Assembly (NCBI RefSeq): GCF_900129025.1
Contig: NZ_FQUM01000004.1
Location: forward strand, 186,001-250,000
Direction of reading: 5' to 3'
DNA: 64,000 nucleotides
Origin: Mariniphaga anaerophila
Lineage (GTDB): Bacteria > Bacteroidota > Bacteroidia > Bacteroidales > Prolixibacteraceae
Position 1 is the stretch's first letter. Each line of letters opens with the position of its first letter. Below the pieces are notes generated by a model. It was not told the DNA's origin and searched no databases. It saw only the letters and a program-made list of their open reading frames with translations. This document shows, piece after piece, positions 43,316-52,249 of this stretch. The translations under genes and the position numbers were made by a program.

Positions 43316-44110
43316 TCAAGATAATGAATAAATAAACATTACAGCCGAAGTTCCTTTCCCCGGCTTTGACTTCATTTTTATACGAGCGCCCAAAATTTGT
43401 GTTCGACTCTCCAAATTTCTTAAGCCCAACCCTGTTCTGGTCATCTGCTCCAAATCGAATCCCACTCCGTTGTCACATACCGAAACTGCTATTCCGCCTG
43501 AGCTGTAACGTGTTTTAATTGTTATTACAGAAGCCCGAGCGTGTTTTATAGCATTATTCAATAATTCCTGAACAATTCGAAATACAGCCAGTTCCTTTTT
43601 GGGATTAAACCGCACAGGGGTGCCATTTTTCCAATAGTCAATTTTTAACTGTCCCGTTTTGTTCACCCAATTTACCAGTTCGCTAATGGCAAAATCAAGC
43701 CCCAATTTCTCCAACGAAGGCGGCATCAGCGCCCTTGAAATCCGTCTCACCTGGGTAATAACGTCGTCAAGATAAGCTTTTGTTTCTACTGCGAGCTCTT
43801 TTGATGAGGCATTTTCTGCTTTTCGCTCAAATCTGGATATATTTAGCTTTACCACTGACAACATGGCGCCAACTTCATCATGCAAATCCTGTGATATTCG
43901 CTTTCTTTCTTTTTCCTGAGCAAGTATTGCATTCCTCAAAATTTCTTCCTGTTGTTCAGCCTTAATCCTATTGATTTCCAATTCCTTTCTTAACATCCTT
44001 TTTTGGTATGTTATAAAAAAGAAAAAAATCGCACCGGCCAGAACAATCATTCCAAAGGTGCCGGCAAAATATATAAGCACAATCTCTGCGGTTCCCTGTG
44101 CTGCCATCAA
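43316..44110 (-). CDS. Membrane sensor histidine kinase of the HisKA_3 (NarX/DegS) class
   Basis: This 264-residue kinase is short. One membrane helix (about residues 9-34) is followed by a coiled stretch, the dimerisation box RKRISQDLHDEVGAMLSV with the phosphorylated His, and the ATPase domain with NNAIKHA, VCDNGVGFD and GLGLRNLESR. There is no periplasmic sensor domain, so the signal is probably intramembrane or comes from a partner. It is co-transcribed with the NarL-type regulator downstream. Confidence 0.93.
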   Translation of the reverse strand: MMAAQGTAEIVLIYFAGTFGMIVLAGAIFFFFITYQKRMLRKELEINRIKAEQQEEILRNAILAQEKERKRISQDLHDEVGAMLSVVKLNISRFERKAENASSKELAVETKAYLDDVITQVRRISRALMPPSLEKLGLDFAISELVNWVNKTGQLKIDYWKNGTPVRFNPKKELAVFRIVQELLNNAIKHARASVITIKTRYSSGGIAVSVCDNGVGFDLEQMTRTGLGLRNLESRTQILGARIKMKSKPGKGTSAVMFIYSLS

Positions 44111-44210
44111 TCCATTTTTATTTTTAACTTAAAACACACACTTAAGCAATTACGAAATTAATCAACAAAAATGAATTTTCTACAATAATGATTTAAATAG
44201 ACCAAAAAGA

Positions 44211-44234
44211 AAGGGCAGCTCAACAGCCGCCCTT
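44211..44234 (-). terminator. Hairpin terminator of the sigma54 response-regulator gene
   Basis: The 24-base hairpin AAGGGC...GCCCTT with an inner GCT/AGC stem and CAAC loop is followed on the minus strand by TTTCTTTTTGG-like sequence. It lies about 125 bases beyond the stop of the sigma54 regulator gene and upstream of the kinase gene. Confidence 0.6.
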
Positions 44235-44359
44235 AAAGTTAACCCCCAAACACACAAGCAATACAGAACGTATTGCGCTACAAAAATAAAAATTTAATTG
44301 CGTTCGCAAAAAAAAGGATAAAAAAAATCAATAGAAAAAAGAAAAAAAGGATAAAAAAC

Positions 44360-45727
44360 CTAATTCATTGCGAATTCCTTCTTTTGCAGCATCCTGTAAA
44401 TTGTTGATTTGCCGATTCCAAGCTTCTTTGCAACCAACCTTACATTCTGATTGTACTTGTTCAAAAAGTGTTTGACAATATCATAATTATACTCTTCCAA
44501 CGATTTTTCGCTTGACAATAAATTGTGCACATTCTCATCCACACTCATGTTCAGATGCGAGGGTTTAATGGAATCGCTGTTTGTCATTACACATGCCAAC
44601 TCCATAACAGCCTTCAACTCACGAATATTTCCGGGATAATGATATGTCCGCAACATTTGCTTTGTTTCGTCGGTAATATTCTTTGGCGCCATTTTGTTTT
44701 CCCTGCAGAATTCGTTAACAAAATGTTTGGCCAATAAAATTATGTCGTTTCCTCTCTGCCTTAGAGGTGGCAGTTCAATTGGCAACCCGAGCAAACGGTA
44801 AAACAAGTCCTGCCTGAACTTACCCTCGTTAACCAATGTAGACAAATTTTTGTGGGTTGCCGTTAGAATCCTTACATCCAGCGGAATTACCTCTGTCCCT
44901 CCCAGCCGGACAAGTTCCCTCTCCTGAATAACCCGAAGAAGTTTTGCCTGGACACTTAGATCCAAATCAGCAATTTCATCCAAAAACAGTGTTCCTGTGT
45001 TGGCTAATTCAAATTTTCCAAGTTTTCTAAAATCTGCACCCGTAAACGCACCTTTTTCATGTCCAAACAGTTCGCTTTCTATCAACCCTTCCGGAATAGC
45101 AGACACATTCACCGCCACAAAAGGCTTGTTACTTCTGCTTGAATTGTAATGAATTCCCTTTGCCACCAACTCCTTTCCGGTTCCGGTTTCTCCATATATC
45201 GACACAGAAATATTGGTTTGAACGGCTTTTCCCATCAGGCTAAACACATGGTCAATTTCCCGACTGTTTCCCTTAATCAGTTTTCGAAAACTGTAATGCT
45301 CTTTTATTGCATCCTTCAGCCTGGTATTTTCCAGTTTTAACTGGTCTGACTGATAGATGTTTTTAATAACGTTTGTAATTTTCTCACGCGTGTCGGCAGC
45401 TTTCATGATGTAATCATACGCTCCGTCTTTCATCAGCTCGATGGCAGTATTAATACTTTCCTGCGCTGAAATTATAACTACGTGAGAATTAGGGGCTTTT
45501 TTCTGAATCTCTTTCAACACCTCGTGCCCGGTCATATCGGGTAGAGTATAATCGAGCGTAATCACATCCGGCTGATCGTCAAGGTTCGAGATACAATCTT
45601 TCCCGTTATAAAAAACCTTTACCTGATAATTCTGATCAACCAGTTGCTTTTTTAAAACCTGGGCATAAAGTTTATTATCTTCAACAATGAAGATTTTATA
45701 ACTAATGTTATTACTTTGGCTGGTCAT
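44360..45727 (-). CDS. Sigma54-dependent response regulator (NtrC family)
   Basis: This 455-residue activator has a receiver domain with IVEDNKLY and the phosphorylated Asp in VITLDYTLPDM. The AAA+ domain has Walker A GETGTGKELVAKGIH, GAFTGADF for sigma54 contact, and LFLDEIADL. The C-terminal Fis-type helix-turn-helix reads RLVAKKLGIGKSTIYRML. The start is the ATG at 45727, just before the receiver domain; an upstream extension has no features. No sensor kinase gene is directly coupled. The NarX-type kinase downstream is separated by a terminator and belongs to another regulator. Confidence 0.95.
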   Translation of the reverse strand: MTSQSNNISYKIFIVEDNKLYAQVLKKQLVDQNYQVKVFYNGKDCISNLDDQPDVITLDYTLPDMTGHEVLKEIQKKAPNSHVVIISAQESINTAIELMKDGAYDYIMKAADTREKITNVIKNIYQSDQLKLENTRLKDAIKEHYSFRKLIKGNSREIDHVFSLMGKAVQTNISVSIYGETGTGKELVAKGIHYNSSRSNKPFVAVNVSAIPEGLIESELFGHEKGAFTGADFRKLGKFELANTGTLFLDEIADLDLSVQAKLLRVIQERELVRLGGTEVIPLDVRILTATHKNLSTLVNEGKFRQDLFYRLLGLPIELPPLRQRGNDIILLAKHFVNEFCRENKMAPKNITDETKQMLRTYHYPGNIRELKAVMELACVMTNSDSIKPSHLNMSVDENVHNLLSSEKSLEEYNYDIVKHFLNKYNQNVRLVAKKLGIGKSTIYRMLQKKEFAMN

Positions 45728-46053
45728 TTTTTTAAGTTTTTTGTTGTTTTGCGTCCGTCTTCTGTAAAAACAGTACCAAAATAGGAATTTTTTTTTAATA
45801 TTTTCCCTATTTGAAACAAAAATATGCATTTTGGGAATGGAAAAAGACAAAATTCAAACGGCACAATTTACTTCTAAACATTTCCTAATAGACAAAATCA
45901 TTTTCTGTCCTCTACTTGAAAAGCTCGAAACTGAAAAACAAGATCTTTTTGCAAGCCTCGCAACTATTACCAATATGCTATAAGAAATGCAAATCGTCCT
46001 GAATATCTCAACTAATTGCCTAATTTTATCGAACACAAAAAAATGGAATAACA
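45728..46053. other. Divergent intergenic region between the sigma54 regulator and the flavin reductase-rubredoxin gene
   Basis: This region of about 325 AT-rich bases has no supported gene and no clear hairpin. It should carry promoters for both flanking genes. I see no convincing sigma54 (GG-N10-GC) element in it. Confidence 0.4.
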
Positions 46054-46797
46054 ATGAAGTATCGAGCTTTTCACAAACTGTCTTACGGTCTTTACATAAT
46101 AGCTACCAAAACAAATGGTAAAAACGCAGGATACATTGGGAATACAGTGTTTCAGATTACTTCTGAACCCTCTCAAATTGCAATTAGCTGCCACAAGAAG
46201 AATGCGTCAACCCAACAAATTATAGAAAGCAAAATCTTTTCGGTCTCAGTTTTAGGGAAAAATGCCAGCACATCACTGATAGGCGAATTCGGATTCATGT
46301 CCAGCGACGACATCGACAAATTCAGGAATGTAGAAATCATCACCGCAAAAACCGGTGCACCAATAGTCACCGATTCATCCGTTGCGTGGTTCGACTGCAA
46401 AGTAACGTCCACACAAGATATTGGTTCACATATACTTATTATTGGAGAAGTTCTGGATAGCGAAGTTATTTCTGACGAAGAACCATTAACTTACGCATGG
46501 TACAGAGAAAAATACAAAATGCTTTCGCCGAAAAATGCGCCAACTTATATTGAACAAGAAAAACTAGAGGAGGAGAAAACACCCAACGCTGAAAAAGAGC
46601 AAAAACCCGAAGCGGAAGAACAAGAGGCCAAAAGCACTATGGAGCCTTTCATTTGCACCATTTGCGGATTTCAATACAATCCGGAAGAAGGAGACCCAAC
46701 GATGGGAATTCCTCCGGGAACACCGTTTGAAGATCTGCCCGAAGATTACAAATGCCCAATATGTAATGCAGGCAAAGAGTATTTCAAAAAGAGCTAA
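46054..46797 (+). CDS. Flavin reductase-like domain fused to rubredoxin (Hrb type)
   Basis: This 247-residue cytosolic protein has an FMN-binding flavin-reductase-like split barrel (residues about 1-160) and a C-terminal rubredoxin with CTICG at 201-205 and CPICN at 234-238, joined by an acidic Glu/Lys linker (165-195). The layout is that of high-molecular-weight rubredoxin (Hrb) of anaerobes, which passes electrons from NAD(P)H to flavodiiron proteins that reduce O2 or NO. No flavodiiron gene is in this window. It is a single gene with a terminator and converges on the CDGSH gene. Confidence 0.93.
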   Translation: MKYRAFHKLSYGLYIIATKTNGKNAGYIGNTVFQITSEPSQIAISCHKKNASTQQIIESKIFSVSVLGKNASTSLIGEFGFMSSDDIDKFRNVEIITAKTGAPIVTDSSVAWFDCKVTSTQDIGSHILIIGEVLDSEVISDEEPLTYAWYREKYKMLSPKNAPTYIEQEKLEEEKTPNAEKEQKPEAEEQEAKSTMEPFICTICGFQYNPEEGDPTMGIPPGTPFEDLPEDYKCPICNAGKEYFKKS

Positions 46798-46802
46798 AAA
46801 AG

Positions 46803-46833
46803 ACAGCCGGCAAAAACCGGCTGTTACTTTTTT
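46803..46833 (+). terminator. Intrinsic terminator of the flavin reductase-rubredoxin gene
   Basis: A perfect stem ACAGCCGG/CCGGCTGT with a 6-base loop is followed by TACTTTTTT. It starts 6 bases after the stop and ends at the stop of the convergent CDGSH gene. Confidence 0.85.
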
Positions 46834-47068
46834 ACAAATCACGATGGGTACCATCGCAATACGGTTTATTCTTTGAATGTTTGCACTGGCACAACCAAGC
46901 ATCTTTTTTTTCTTCGATATGCAAAGCAATTGGCGTAAACTCCGTGCCTTTGTGTGAACCATCGCAAAAAGGCTGATTACTACTTTTTCCACACGCACAC
47001 CAATAGTGAGTTCCCGGCTCCAGAGTTACCATTTTGGGAACTTTTGCTGCAATTTTGGGTTCTTCCAT
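46832..47068 (-). CDS. Double CDGSH iron-sulfur domain protein
   Basis: This 78-residue protein contains two copies of the CDGSH [2Fe-2S] motif: CACGKSSNQPFCDGSH and CQCKHSKNKPYCDGTH. Each gives three Cys and one His ligand, as in mitoNEET/Miner proteins. The two-domain form without a membrane anchor is the bacterial type-2 (Miner2-like) form. A role in redox sensing or Fe-S transfer is likely. It is convergent with the flavin reductase-rubredoxin gene. Confidence 0.94.
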   Translation of the reverse strand: MEEPKIAAKVPKMVTLEPGTHYWCACGKSSNQPFCDGSHKGTEFTPIALHIEEKKDAWLCQCKHSKNKPYCDGTHRDL

Positions 47069-47108
47069 TTGATTTTCTATTTTTTAAAATTGATAATTTG
47101 CATCCAAA

Positions 47109-47939
47109 TTAGTCAACTATTTTGTATGCAACAACCCTATTATCGAAAAATGTTGGAACCAGCACCAAATCCAATTCCAAGGCAAAATCCAAATCTGCCG
47201 TATTAATTTCTTTGTCAGTGGTATCCAGCAACTTTACATTTTTTCCGTTTCTATTAATAAATATCCTTCCGGGCCAGTTTGAAAAAACAAATTCTCCTTG
47301 ACTATTTTTTTCCAACCCGTCCACGCCGCCGGCATCAGCTATTAAAAGAGTAACTTCTTTGGTTTCGATATCAACTTCAAAAATATTCTGATCGCCCACA
47401 TAAAGCTTTCCTTTCTCAGTAAACAGCCCGTTAGGTGTTTCAAAAGGAGCACCCTCCATCCAAACAGACAATGAACCATTTACAAGTGCATATATCTTTG
47501 CTGTTCGTGTGTCTGAAACCATGACCATACCATTTTTACAAGCCGCTACATCATTCAAAAAAACTGCATTCGGAGCATGATATCTACTGGTTACTTTTGC
47601 TGCAGCAATATCGATTTCCACCAGCCTGTCAATATCAGAAACATACAGTTTTCCATTGAACATGGCCATTCCTTTCGGCGCATCGAGGCCTGTCACCCAT
47701 TCCAGCTCTTTTTCGCTCCCGTCTGCATTCAGAATGCTTATAAACCCATTCCCGTCTTTTGCTGTCGGGTCGCCGTTAATGTTGGCAACGTACATTATTT
47801 CATTTTCCTCATCAAACAAAACAGACTCGGGAGTTTTCAATTCGGCCGAGGTTTCCCAAACTTTTTCAAGCTTCTGGGCATTCAAATCTCCTGCCTCAAA
47901 AAACAGAACCAACACCGAAACAAAAAGCAATGTTTTCAT
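47109..47939 (-). CDS. Exported SMP-30/gluconolactonase-like beta-propeller protein
   Basis: This 276-residue protein starts at the ATG at 47939 with a signal peptide ending near AGDLNAQ. The mature part has propeller-type repeats such as PESVLFDEENEIMYVANINGD, APKGMAMFNGKLYVSDI and TPNGLFTEKGKLYVGDQN. This resembles the SMP-30/LRE-like fold. In enzymes of this fold, Glu, Asn and Asp bind a metal and lactones or organophosphates are hydrolysed. Substrate is unknown. It is divergent from the second propeller protein at 48046, with about 106 bases between starts. Confidence 0.8.
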   Translation of the reverse strand: MKTLLFVSVLVLFFEAGDLNAQKLEKVWETSAELKTPESVLFDEENEIMYVANINGDPTAKDGNGFISILNADGSEKELEWVTGLDAPKGMAMFNGKLYVSDIDRLVEIDIAAAKVTSRYHAPNAVFLNDVAACKNGMVMVSDTRTAKIYALVNGSLSVWMEGAPFETPNGLFTEKGKLYVGDQNIFEVDIETKEVTLLIADAGGVDGLEKNSQGEFVFSNWPGRIFINRNGKNVKLLDTTDKEINTADLDFALELDLVLVPTFFDNRVVAYKIVD

Positions 47940-48045
47940 AATCCATTCATTTAAAATTAATTTCAAAAAGTTACCATAAAAAAGGTTTTATTGCAAAAAA
48001 ATGTTCAATTTGGCACAAAATTCTTTCATCAAAAAAGATTTAACC

Positions 48046-49161
48046 ATGCTCAAGTTTTACATTGGAATCATCTGCATGCTCCTGTCTGGCTGCATCTTTG
48101 CGCAAAACACAAAAATTGAAAAATTCTATGTGGGAACATTTACGTCAGAAGGAGCAGAAGGAATATACCTTTGCAACTTTGATTCTGCAACCGGAGAAAT
48201 TGCATTGACAAAGACATTTAAAGGAATCGACAATCCTTCGTTTTTAAAAATCTCACCAGACAAAAATTTTTTATACGCGGTAACACGCCCCCAAGAAAAA
48301 ATTGAAGAATCGGGCGGATATCTTCAAGCATATAAAATCGAAAAAGACGGAAGTTTAAAGTTTATCAATAAACAAGTATCGAATGGTTCCGATCCGTGTC
48401 ATGTTGATGTTTCGCCTGACGGGAAATTTGTAGCCATTGCCACATACGGGAGCGGAACAACATCGTTATACCAGGTAACAGAAAACGGAGGAATTAATTC
48501 GGCCGCATCGACAATAGTAAATACCGGTTCGGGGCTGACTTCGAGACAAAAAGCACCTCACGCACATTCAATTAAATTCTCAAAAAACGGAAAACAGGTT
48601 TTTAGTGCAGATTTGGGAACGGACAAGCTTAATATTTTCGACCTAAAAAAGAGCAAGTTAGTACCGGCCAAACAACCCTTTGTCAAACTAACTCCGGGTG
48701 CCGGCCCCCGACATTTTGCGTTCCACCCGCACGCCAATATTATTTATGTTATCAACGAGCTGAATTCTACTGTGTATGTTCTCGAAAAGCAAGGGAAAAA
48801 CTGGGAGGTTGTTCAATCAGTATTAACTATTCCCGAAAATTTTTCAGGGGAGAATTACTGCGCTGACATTCATGTTTCAGCCGATGGAAAGTTCGTTTAT
48901 GGCTCCAACAGAGGGCACAACTCTATCGTTGTTTTCAAAACAGATCCTTTGACAAAACAACTGGAATTCATCACCACAGTTTCAACCCGGGGAGACTGGC
49001 CACGAAATTTCACACTAAGCCCAGACGGCAAGTTTTTACTGGCAGCAAACCAGCGTACAGGAAATATTGTGGTTTTCAAGATAGAAAAAAACACTGGCAT
49101 TCCTGAATTTTCCGGGAATGAAATTAAACTTCCGGCGCCGGTTTGTCTTGAATTTCTTTAA
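48046..49161 (+). CDS. Exported lactonase-family seven-bladed propeller protein (YbhE/Pgl-like)
   Basis: This 371-residue protein starts at the ATG at 48046. Its signal MLKFYIGIICMLLSGCIFAQ could be read as a lipobox (LSGC) or as a plain signal peptide cut after FAQ. The sequence follows the 6-phosphogluconolactonase (Pgl, YbhE) family: FYVGTFTSEGAEGIYL, GSDPCHVDVSPDGKFV, KAPHAHSIKFSKNGKQ, GPRHFAFHPHANIIY and NRGHNSIVVF. Export argues against the cytosolic pentose-phosphate role. It may act on sugar lactones outside the cytoplasm. Confidence 0.88.
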   Translation: MLKFYIGIICMLLSGCIFAQNTKIEKFYVGTFTSEGAEGIYLCNFDSATGEIALTKTFKGIDNPSFLKISPDKNFLYAVTRPQEKIEESGGYLQAYKIEKDGSLKFINKQVSNGSDPCHVDVSPDGKFVAIATYGSGTTSLYQVTENGGINSAASTIVNTGSGLTSRQKAPHAHSIKFSKNGKQVFSADLGTDKLNIFDLKKSKLVPAKQPFVKLTPGAGPRHFAFHPHANIIYVINELNSTVYVLEKQGKNWEVVQSVLTIPENFSGENYCADIHVSADGKFVYGSNRGHNSIVVFKTDPLTKQLEFITTVSTRGDWPRNFTLSPDGKFLLAANQRTGNIVVFKIEKNTGIPEFSGNEIKLPAPVCLEFL

Positions 49162-49164
49162 AAC

Positions 49165-49851
49165 CTAACTGAATTTAGTGCTGATTAATTTGATAAATTC
49201 GTCGCGGGTTGCATCTTTCTGAAATGCACCGGTAAAATCCGACGTGGTTGTAATGGAATGTTGTTTCTGAATTCCGCGCATCTGCATGCACAAATGCTGA
49301 GCTTCAATAACCACGGCAACGCCCAACGGTTTCAGCGTATCCTGAATACAGTCTTTTATTTGTGAAGTAAGGCGCTCCTGAACCTGCAACCTGCGTGCAA
49401 AAACATCTACAACCCGTGCTATTTTGCTCAGCCCGGTAATGGTTCCGTTCGGAATGTATGCCACATGTGCTTTTCCAAAAAACGGGAGCAGATGATGCTC
49501 GCACATCGAATAAATTTCAATGTCTTTTACAATTACCATTTGCCGGTAATCTTCTTTAAACATGGCCGAACGCAATATTTCAACCGGATCGGTTTTGTAT
49601 CCCTGCAACAAAAACTGCATGGCTTTTGCCACCCTTTCCGGCGTTTTATTCAACCCCTCGCGCGATACATCTTCGCCCAGCACCTGCAAAATATTTTTAT
49701 AATTTTGAGAAAGCTCTTCGGTAACCTCTTCATCGAAAACTTCAATGCGTTCGTAAACATTTGAGTGATTTATCCCTGAATTACACATTTTGGTTATTTC
49801 ATTAATTTCATACAAAGATTGGTTTTTTTTGAGAAAAGAAAACAGATTCAT
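49165..49851 (-). CDS. folE: GTP cyclohydrolase I
   Basis: This 228-residue cytosolic enzyme makes 7,8-dihydroneopterin triphosphate from GTP, the first step to folate and, in some bacteria, queuosine. The Zn site [19 protein letters not shown] with Cys and His residues and the second Cys in LCMQMRG are present, as are [24 protein letters not shown] and [13 protein letters not shown]. The N-terminal 20 residues look non-homologous, so a start at 49788 (MCNSGINH) is possible. It converges tightly on the propeller gene (3 bases between stops). Confidence 0.95.
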   Translation of the reverse strand: MNLFSFLKKNQSLYEINEITKMCNSGINHSNVYERIEVFDEEVTEELSQNYKNILQVLGEDVSREGLNKTPERVAKAMQFLLQGYKTDPVEILRSAMFKEDYRQMVIVKDIEIYSMCEHHLLPFFGKAHVAYIPNGTITGLSKIARVVDVFARRLQVQERLTSQIKDCIQDTLKPLGVAVVIEAQHLCMQMRGIQKQHSITTTSDFTGAFQKDATRDEFIKLISTKFS

Positions 49852-50009
49852 TCCATTGTTTTGAAAAACATCACTTTTCGAAATAAAACAAAACAGGAAG
49901 CAACCTTTTGTTCACTAATTGCATCTCAGCTACAGCAATGCATAAATTGACTTTTTTTTTCTGAACAACACAATATTTTATTTACAGCAGAGTTATAAAA
50001 CTGACCACG

Positions 50010-50038
50010 TTGACAAGTAACAGCACAGCTTTACTTTG
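50010..50038 (+). promoter_or_regulatory. Candidate promoter of hldD
   Basis: TTG at 50010-50012 is followed after 19 bases by TACTTTG at 50032-50038, close to the Bacteroidota -33/-7 arrangement (TTG-N19-TAnnTTTG, one base short). It lies 24 bases before the start of the epimerase gene. Confidence 0.45.
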
Positions 50039-50061
50039 CCAAATTAAACCGCTTTGAAAGA

Positions 50062-51027
50062 ATGATAGTAATTACAGGAGCCGCCGGCTTTATCGGAAGT
50101 TATTTAGTGGGAAAACTCAACCAGGCCGGTTACAAAGATCTCGTTCTGATTGACCGTTTTGACGATCCCTCAAAAGACATTAATCTGTTCAATAAAGAAT
50201 ACAAAAAGTTTATTGACAGAGACAAGTTTTTCAAATGGCTGATAAAAAACTCCGATGATGTGGATTTTATTTTTCACATGGGAGCGCGTACTGACACCGT
50301 TGGTATTGAGCCTGAACTTTACCAGCAGCTTAACCTTATTTACACGCAACGACTATGGAACATTTGCACCGAAATTCAGGTGCCGCTTCTTTACGCTTCG
50401 TCGGCAGCAACATACGGCAACGGAGAATCCGGTTTTTCCGATTCGCATCTGAATTTATCGCACCTTCGCCCGTTAAACCTGTACGGTTGGTCGAAACACA
50501 ATTTTGATGTATGGGCATTGAAGCAACCCCACAAACCTCCGTTCTGGGCCGGACTAAAATTCTTCAACGTTTACGGACCAAACGAATACCACAAAGGAAG
50601 AATGGCTTCGGTGGTGCTACACGCATACAATACCATAAAAAAAACAGGACAGATGAAGCTGTTTAAATCGCACCACAAAGACTACAAAGACGGAGAACAA
50701 AGTCGCGATTTTGTTTTTGTAGATGACATTACCGATGTGATGCTGTATTTTATGCACAACCAGGATAATCCGGGAATTTACAATGTGGGAACCGGAAAGG
50801 CGCGTTCGTTCTTCGACTTAACACAGGCTGTTTTCAGCAGTTTGAATATCGATCCTCAAATTTCTTTTATTGACACTCCGGTTGAATTGCGCGGACGCTA
50901 TCAATATTTTACCGAAGCTGAAACCGACAAACTGAGAGCAGTTGGATACACGCGTCCGTTTGTAGAACTCGAAGAAGGAATTGATACTTATGTAGGAAAA
51001 TACCTGGTAAAAGAATCTTGCTACTAA
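50062..51027 (+). CDS. hldD: ADP-L-glycero-D-manno-heptose 6-epimerase
   Basis: This 321-residue short-chain dehydrogenase/reductase family enzyme converts ADP-D-glycero- to ADP-L-glycero-D-manno-heptose for the lipopolysaccharide inner core. The NADP-binding TGAAGFIGSYLVGKL, the HMGARTDT segment, YASSAATYG and the catalytic Tyr/Lys in YGWSKHNFD are present. NVYGPNEYHKGRMASVV is typical of HldD. It is a single gene followed by a minus-strand terminator for the convergent anti-sigma candidate. Confidence 0.94.
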   Translation: MIVITGAAGFIGSYLVGKLNQAGYKDLVLIDRFDDPSKDINLFNKEYKKFIDRDKFFKWLIKNSDDVDFIFHMGARTDTVGIEPELYQQLNLIYTQRLWNICTEIQVPLLYASSAATYGNGESGFSDSHLNLSHLRPLNLYGWSKHNFDVWALKQPHKPPFWAGLKFFNVYGPNEYHKGRMASVVLHAYNTIKKTGQMKLFKSHHKDYKDGEQSRDFVFVDDITDVMLYFMHNQDNPGIYNVGTGKARSFFDLTQAVFSSLNIDPQISFIDTPVELRGRYQYFTEAETDKLRAVGYTRPFVELEEGIDTYVGKYLVKESCY

Positions 51028-51052
51028 AAAAAATCCCGACTAGTTGCCGGGA
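51026..51052 (-). terminator. Intrinsic terminator of the ECF sigma/anti-sigma unit
   Basis: On the minus strand, TCCCG/CGGGA with a 9-base loop is followed by eight Ts (51026-51033 on the plus strand as As). It lies about 30 bases beyond the stop of the anti-sigma candidate. Confidence 0.75.
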
Positions 51053-51080
51053 GAATATTTTCAGTCGAACAAACTCAAAA

Positions 51081-51491
51081 TTAGCGGACTGCATGGTGGC
51101 GTGTCTCCAAAAAATTTTCCAGTAATATAAGAAGGGAAGCACCAAATAGTATTCCTGCAATTCCGGCAGGCAAATTAGACAGCCTGTGTAGCAACAAACG
51201 ATAACCGCTCAACGCAGCATCAACATCTGCTCCGGGGAAAAAATCAGGCACCTTTGCAACAGCAGAACCTTCACCCGACAGCAAAACCACAACAATAATT
51301 AGTGCAACAAAAAGAGAAAAAATCACCCAAAACCCTTTTCCAAAAAGCGGCTGCTGTTTTGCTTTTTCCAAAGCAGATTGTTCGGCAAACACACGATTCA
51401 TCACTCCTGCGGAAAAATCTACTCCCGGAGATTCGAGTTTTACACTTTTCAGCAACTGTTTCAATTCTTTATCTTGTTCAAACGTTTTCAT
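51081..51491 (-). CDS. Two-helix membrane protein, likely anti-sigma factor
   Basis: This 136-residue protein starts at the ATG at 51491. A cytosolic N-terminal part (about residues 1-45, EQDKELKQLLKSVKLESP) is followed by a hydrophobic helix (about 55-77) and a second one near the C-terminus (about 107-127). It does not carry the zinc anti-sigma HxxxCxxC motif. It follows the ECF sigma gene by about 55 bases on the same strand. That position and topology suggest it holds the sigma factor at the membrane, but this is inference. Confidence 0.6.
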   Translation of the reverse strand: MKTFEQDKELKQLLKSVKLESPGVDFSAGVMNRVFAEQSALEKAKQQPLFGKGFWVIFSLFVALIIVVVLLSGEGSAVAKVPDFFPGADVDAALSGYRLLLHRLSNLPAGIAGILFGASLLILLENFLETRHHAVR

Positions 51492-51546
51492 CTCGGTGTT
51501 TTTACTGTTCAAAATTATTGTCAATCGCAAACATCTTCTCCGTTAA

Positions 51547-52113
51547 TCACAAAATGGAATAGACGTCTTCTTTTAACATTTCATTCAATATTACATACAA
51601 TTTTTTTCGGGCTCTGTACAGTTTCACTTTAACATTGCTTCCGCTCAGCCCGGTAACTTTGCTGATGTCTTCCACTGATTGGTCTTCAAAATAATACAAC
51701 AAAACCAACGTGTATTCATCCTCCTGAAGTTTTGCCAAAGCGGCCTTTATATACTTTTCACGGTTCTCTGCCGGAATTCCATCGAAGTTCATCTCCTCCA
51801 CTTCGTCGCTAATCTGCACCTCGTCAGTTGATGCAAAATACTGTTTCTTTTTCCGGGTTTCCGAAATACAGGTATTGTATGTAATCCGGTACAACCAGGT
51901 AGAAAACTTGGCCTTCCTCTGAAAAGTATGGAGCGATTTAAAAGCTTTCACAAAACTTTCCTGTGCCATTTCTTCAGCATCCTCTCTATTTTTCAGAACT
52001 TTCAGTGCAATGGAAAAAACAACGTCCTGATACTTCTCAACAACGTATGAAAAGTAACTGGTCTGCCCGGCAATAACTTTTTCGATGTAGTAATTATCGT
52101 CTTTTTCTTCCAT
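51547..52113 (-). CDS. ECF-family RNA polymerase sigma factor
   Basis: This 188-residue sigma factor has region 2 (FSYVVEKYQDVVFSIALKVL, DAEEMAQESFVKAFKSLH, KFSTWLYRITYNTC) and region 4 (TLVLLYYFEDQSVEDISKVT ... VKVKLYRARKKL). The linker is acidic. It is followed by the membrane protein that may be its anti-sigma factor. A DUF6249-type gene starts in the opposite direction 137 bases away and could be a target of the same regulation. Confidence 0.95.
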   Translation of the reverse strand: MEEKDDNYYIEKVIAGQTSYFSYVVEKYQDVVFSIALKVLKNREDAEEMAQESFVKAFKSLHTFQRKAKFSTWLYRITYNTCISETRKKKQYFASTDEVQISDEVEEMNFDGIPAENREKYIKAALAKLQEDEYTLVLLYYFEDQSVEDISKVTGLSGSNVKVKLYRARKKLYVILNEMLKEDVYSIL

Positions 52114-52249
52114 TTGTAATTTTGACGAAAAATCCGGACACTGGTTACAAATTTATTCAAAAGAAATTTTCAAAAAAAGTGTAACCGGCTGATTAAGTCT
52201 GCGTCAAAAGAACAGAAAATCGAAAAAACAACAATTTAAATTTTATATT

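Noticed and set aside
48010-48026. A TGGCAC sequence upstream of the lactonase-family gene, resembling a sigma54 site
   Set aside because: The expected TTGC block is absent at the right spacing (TCTT instead), so it is not a credible -24/-12 promoter.
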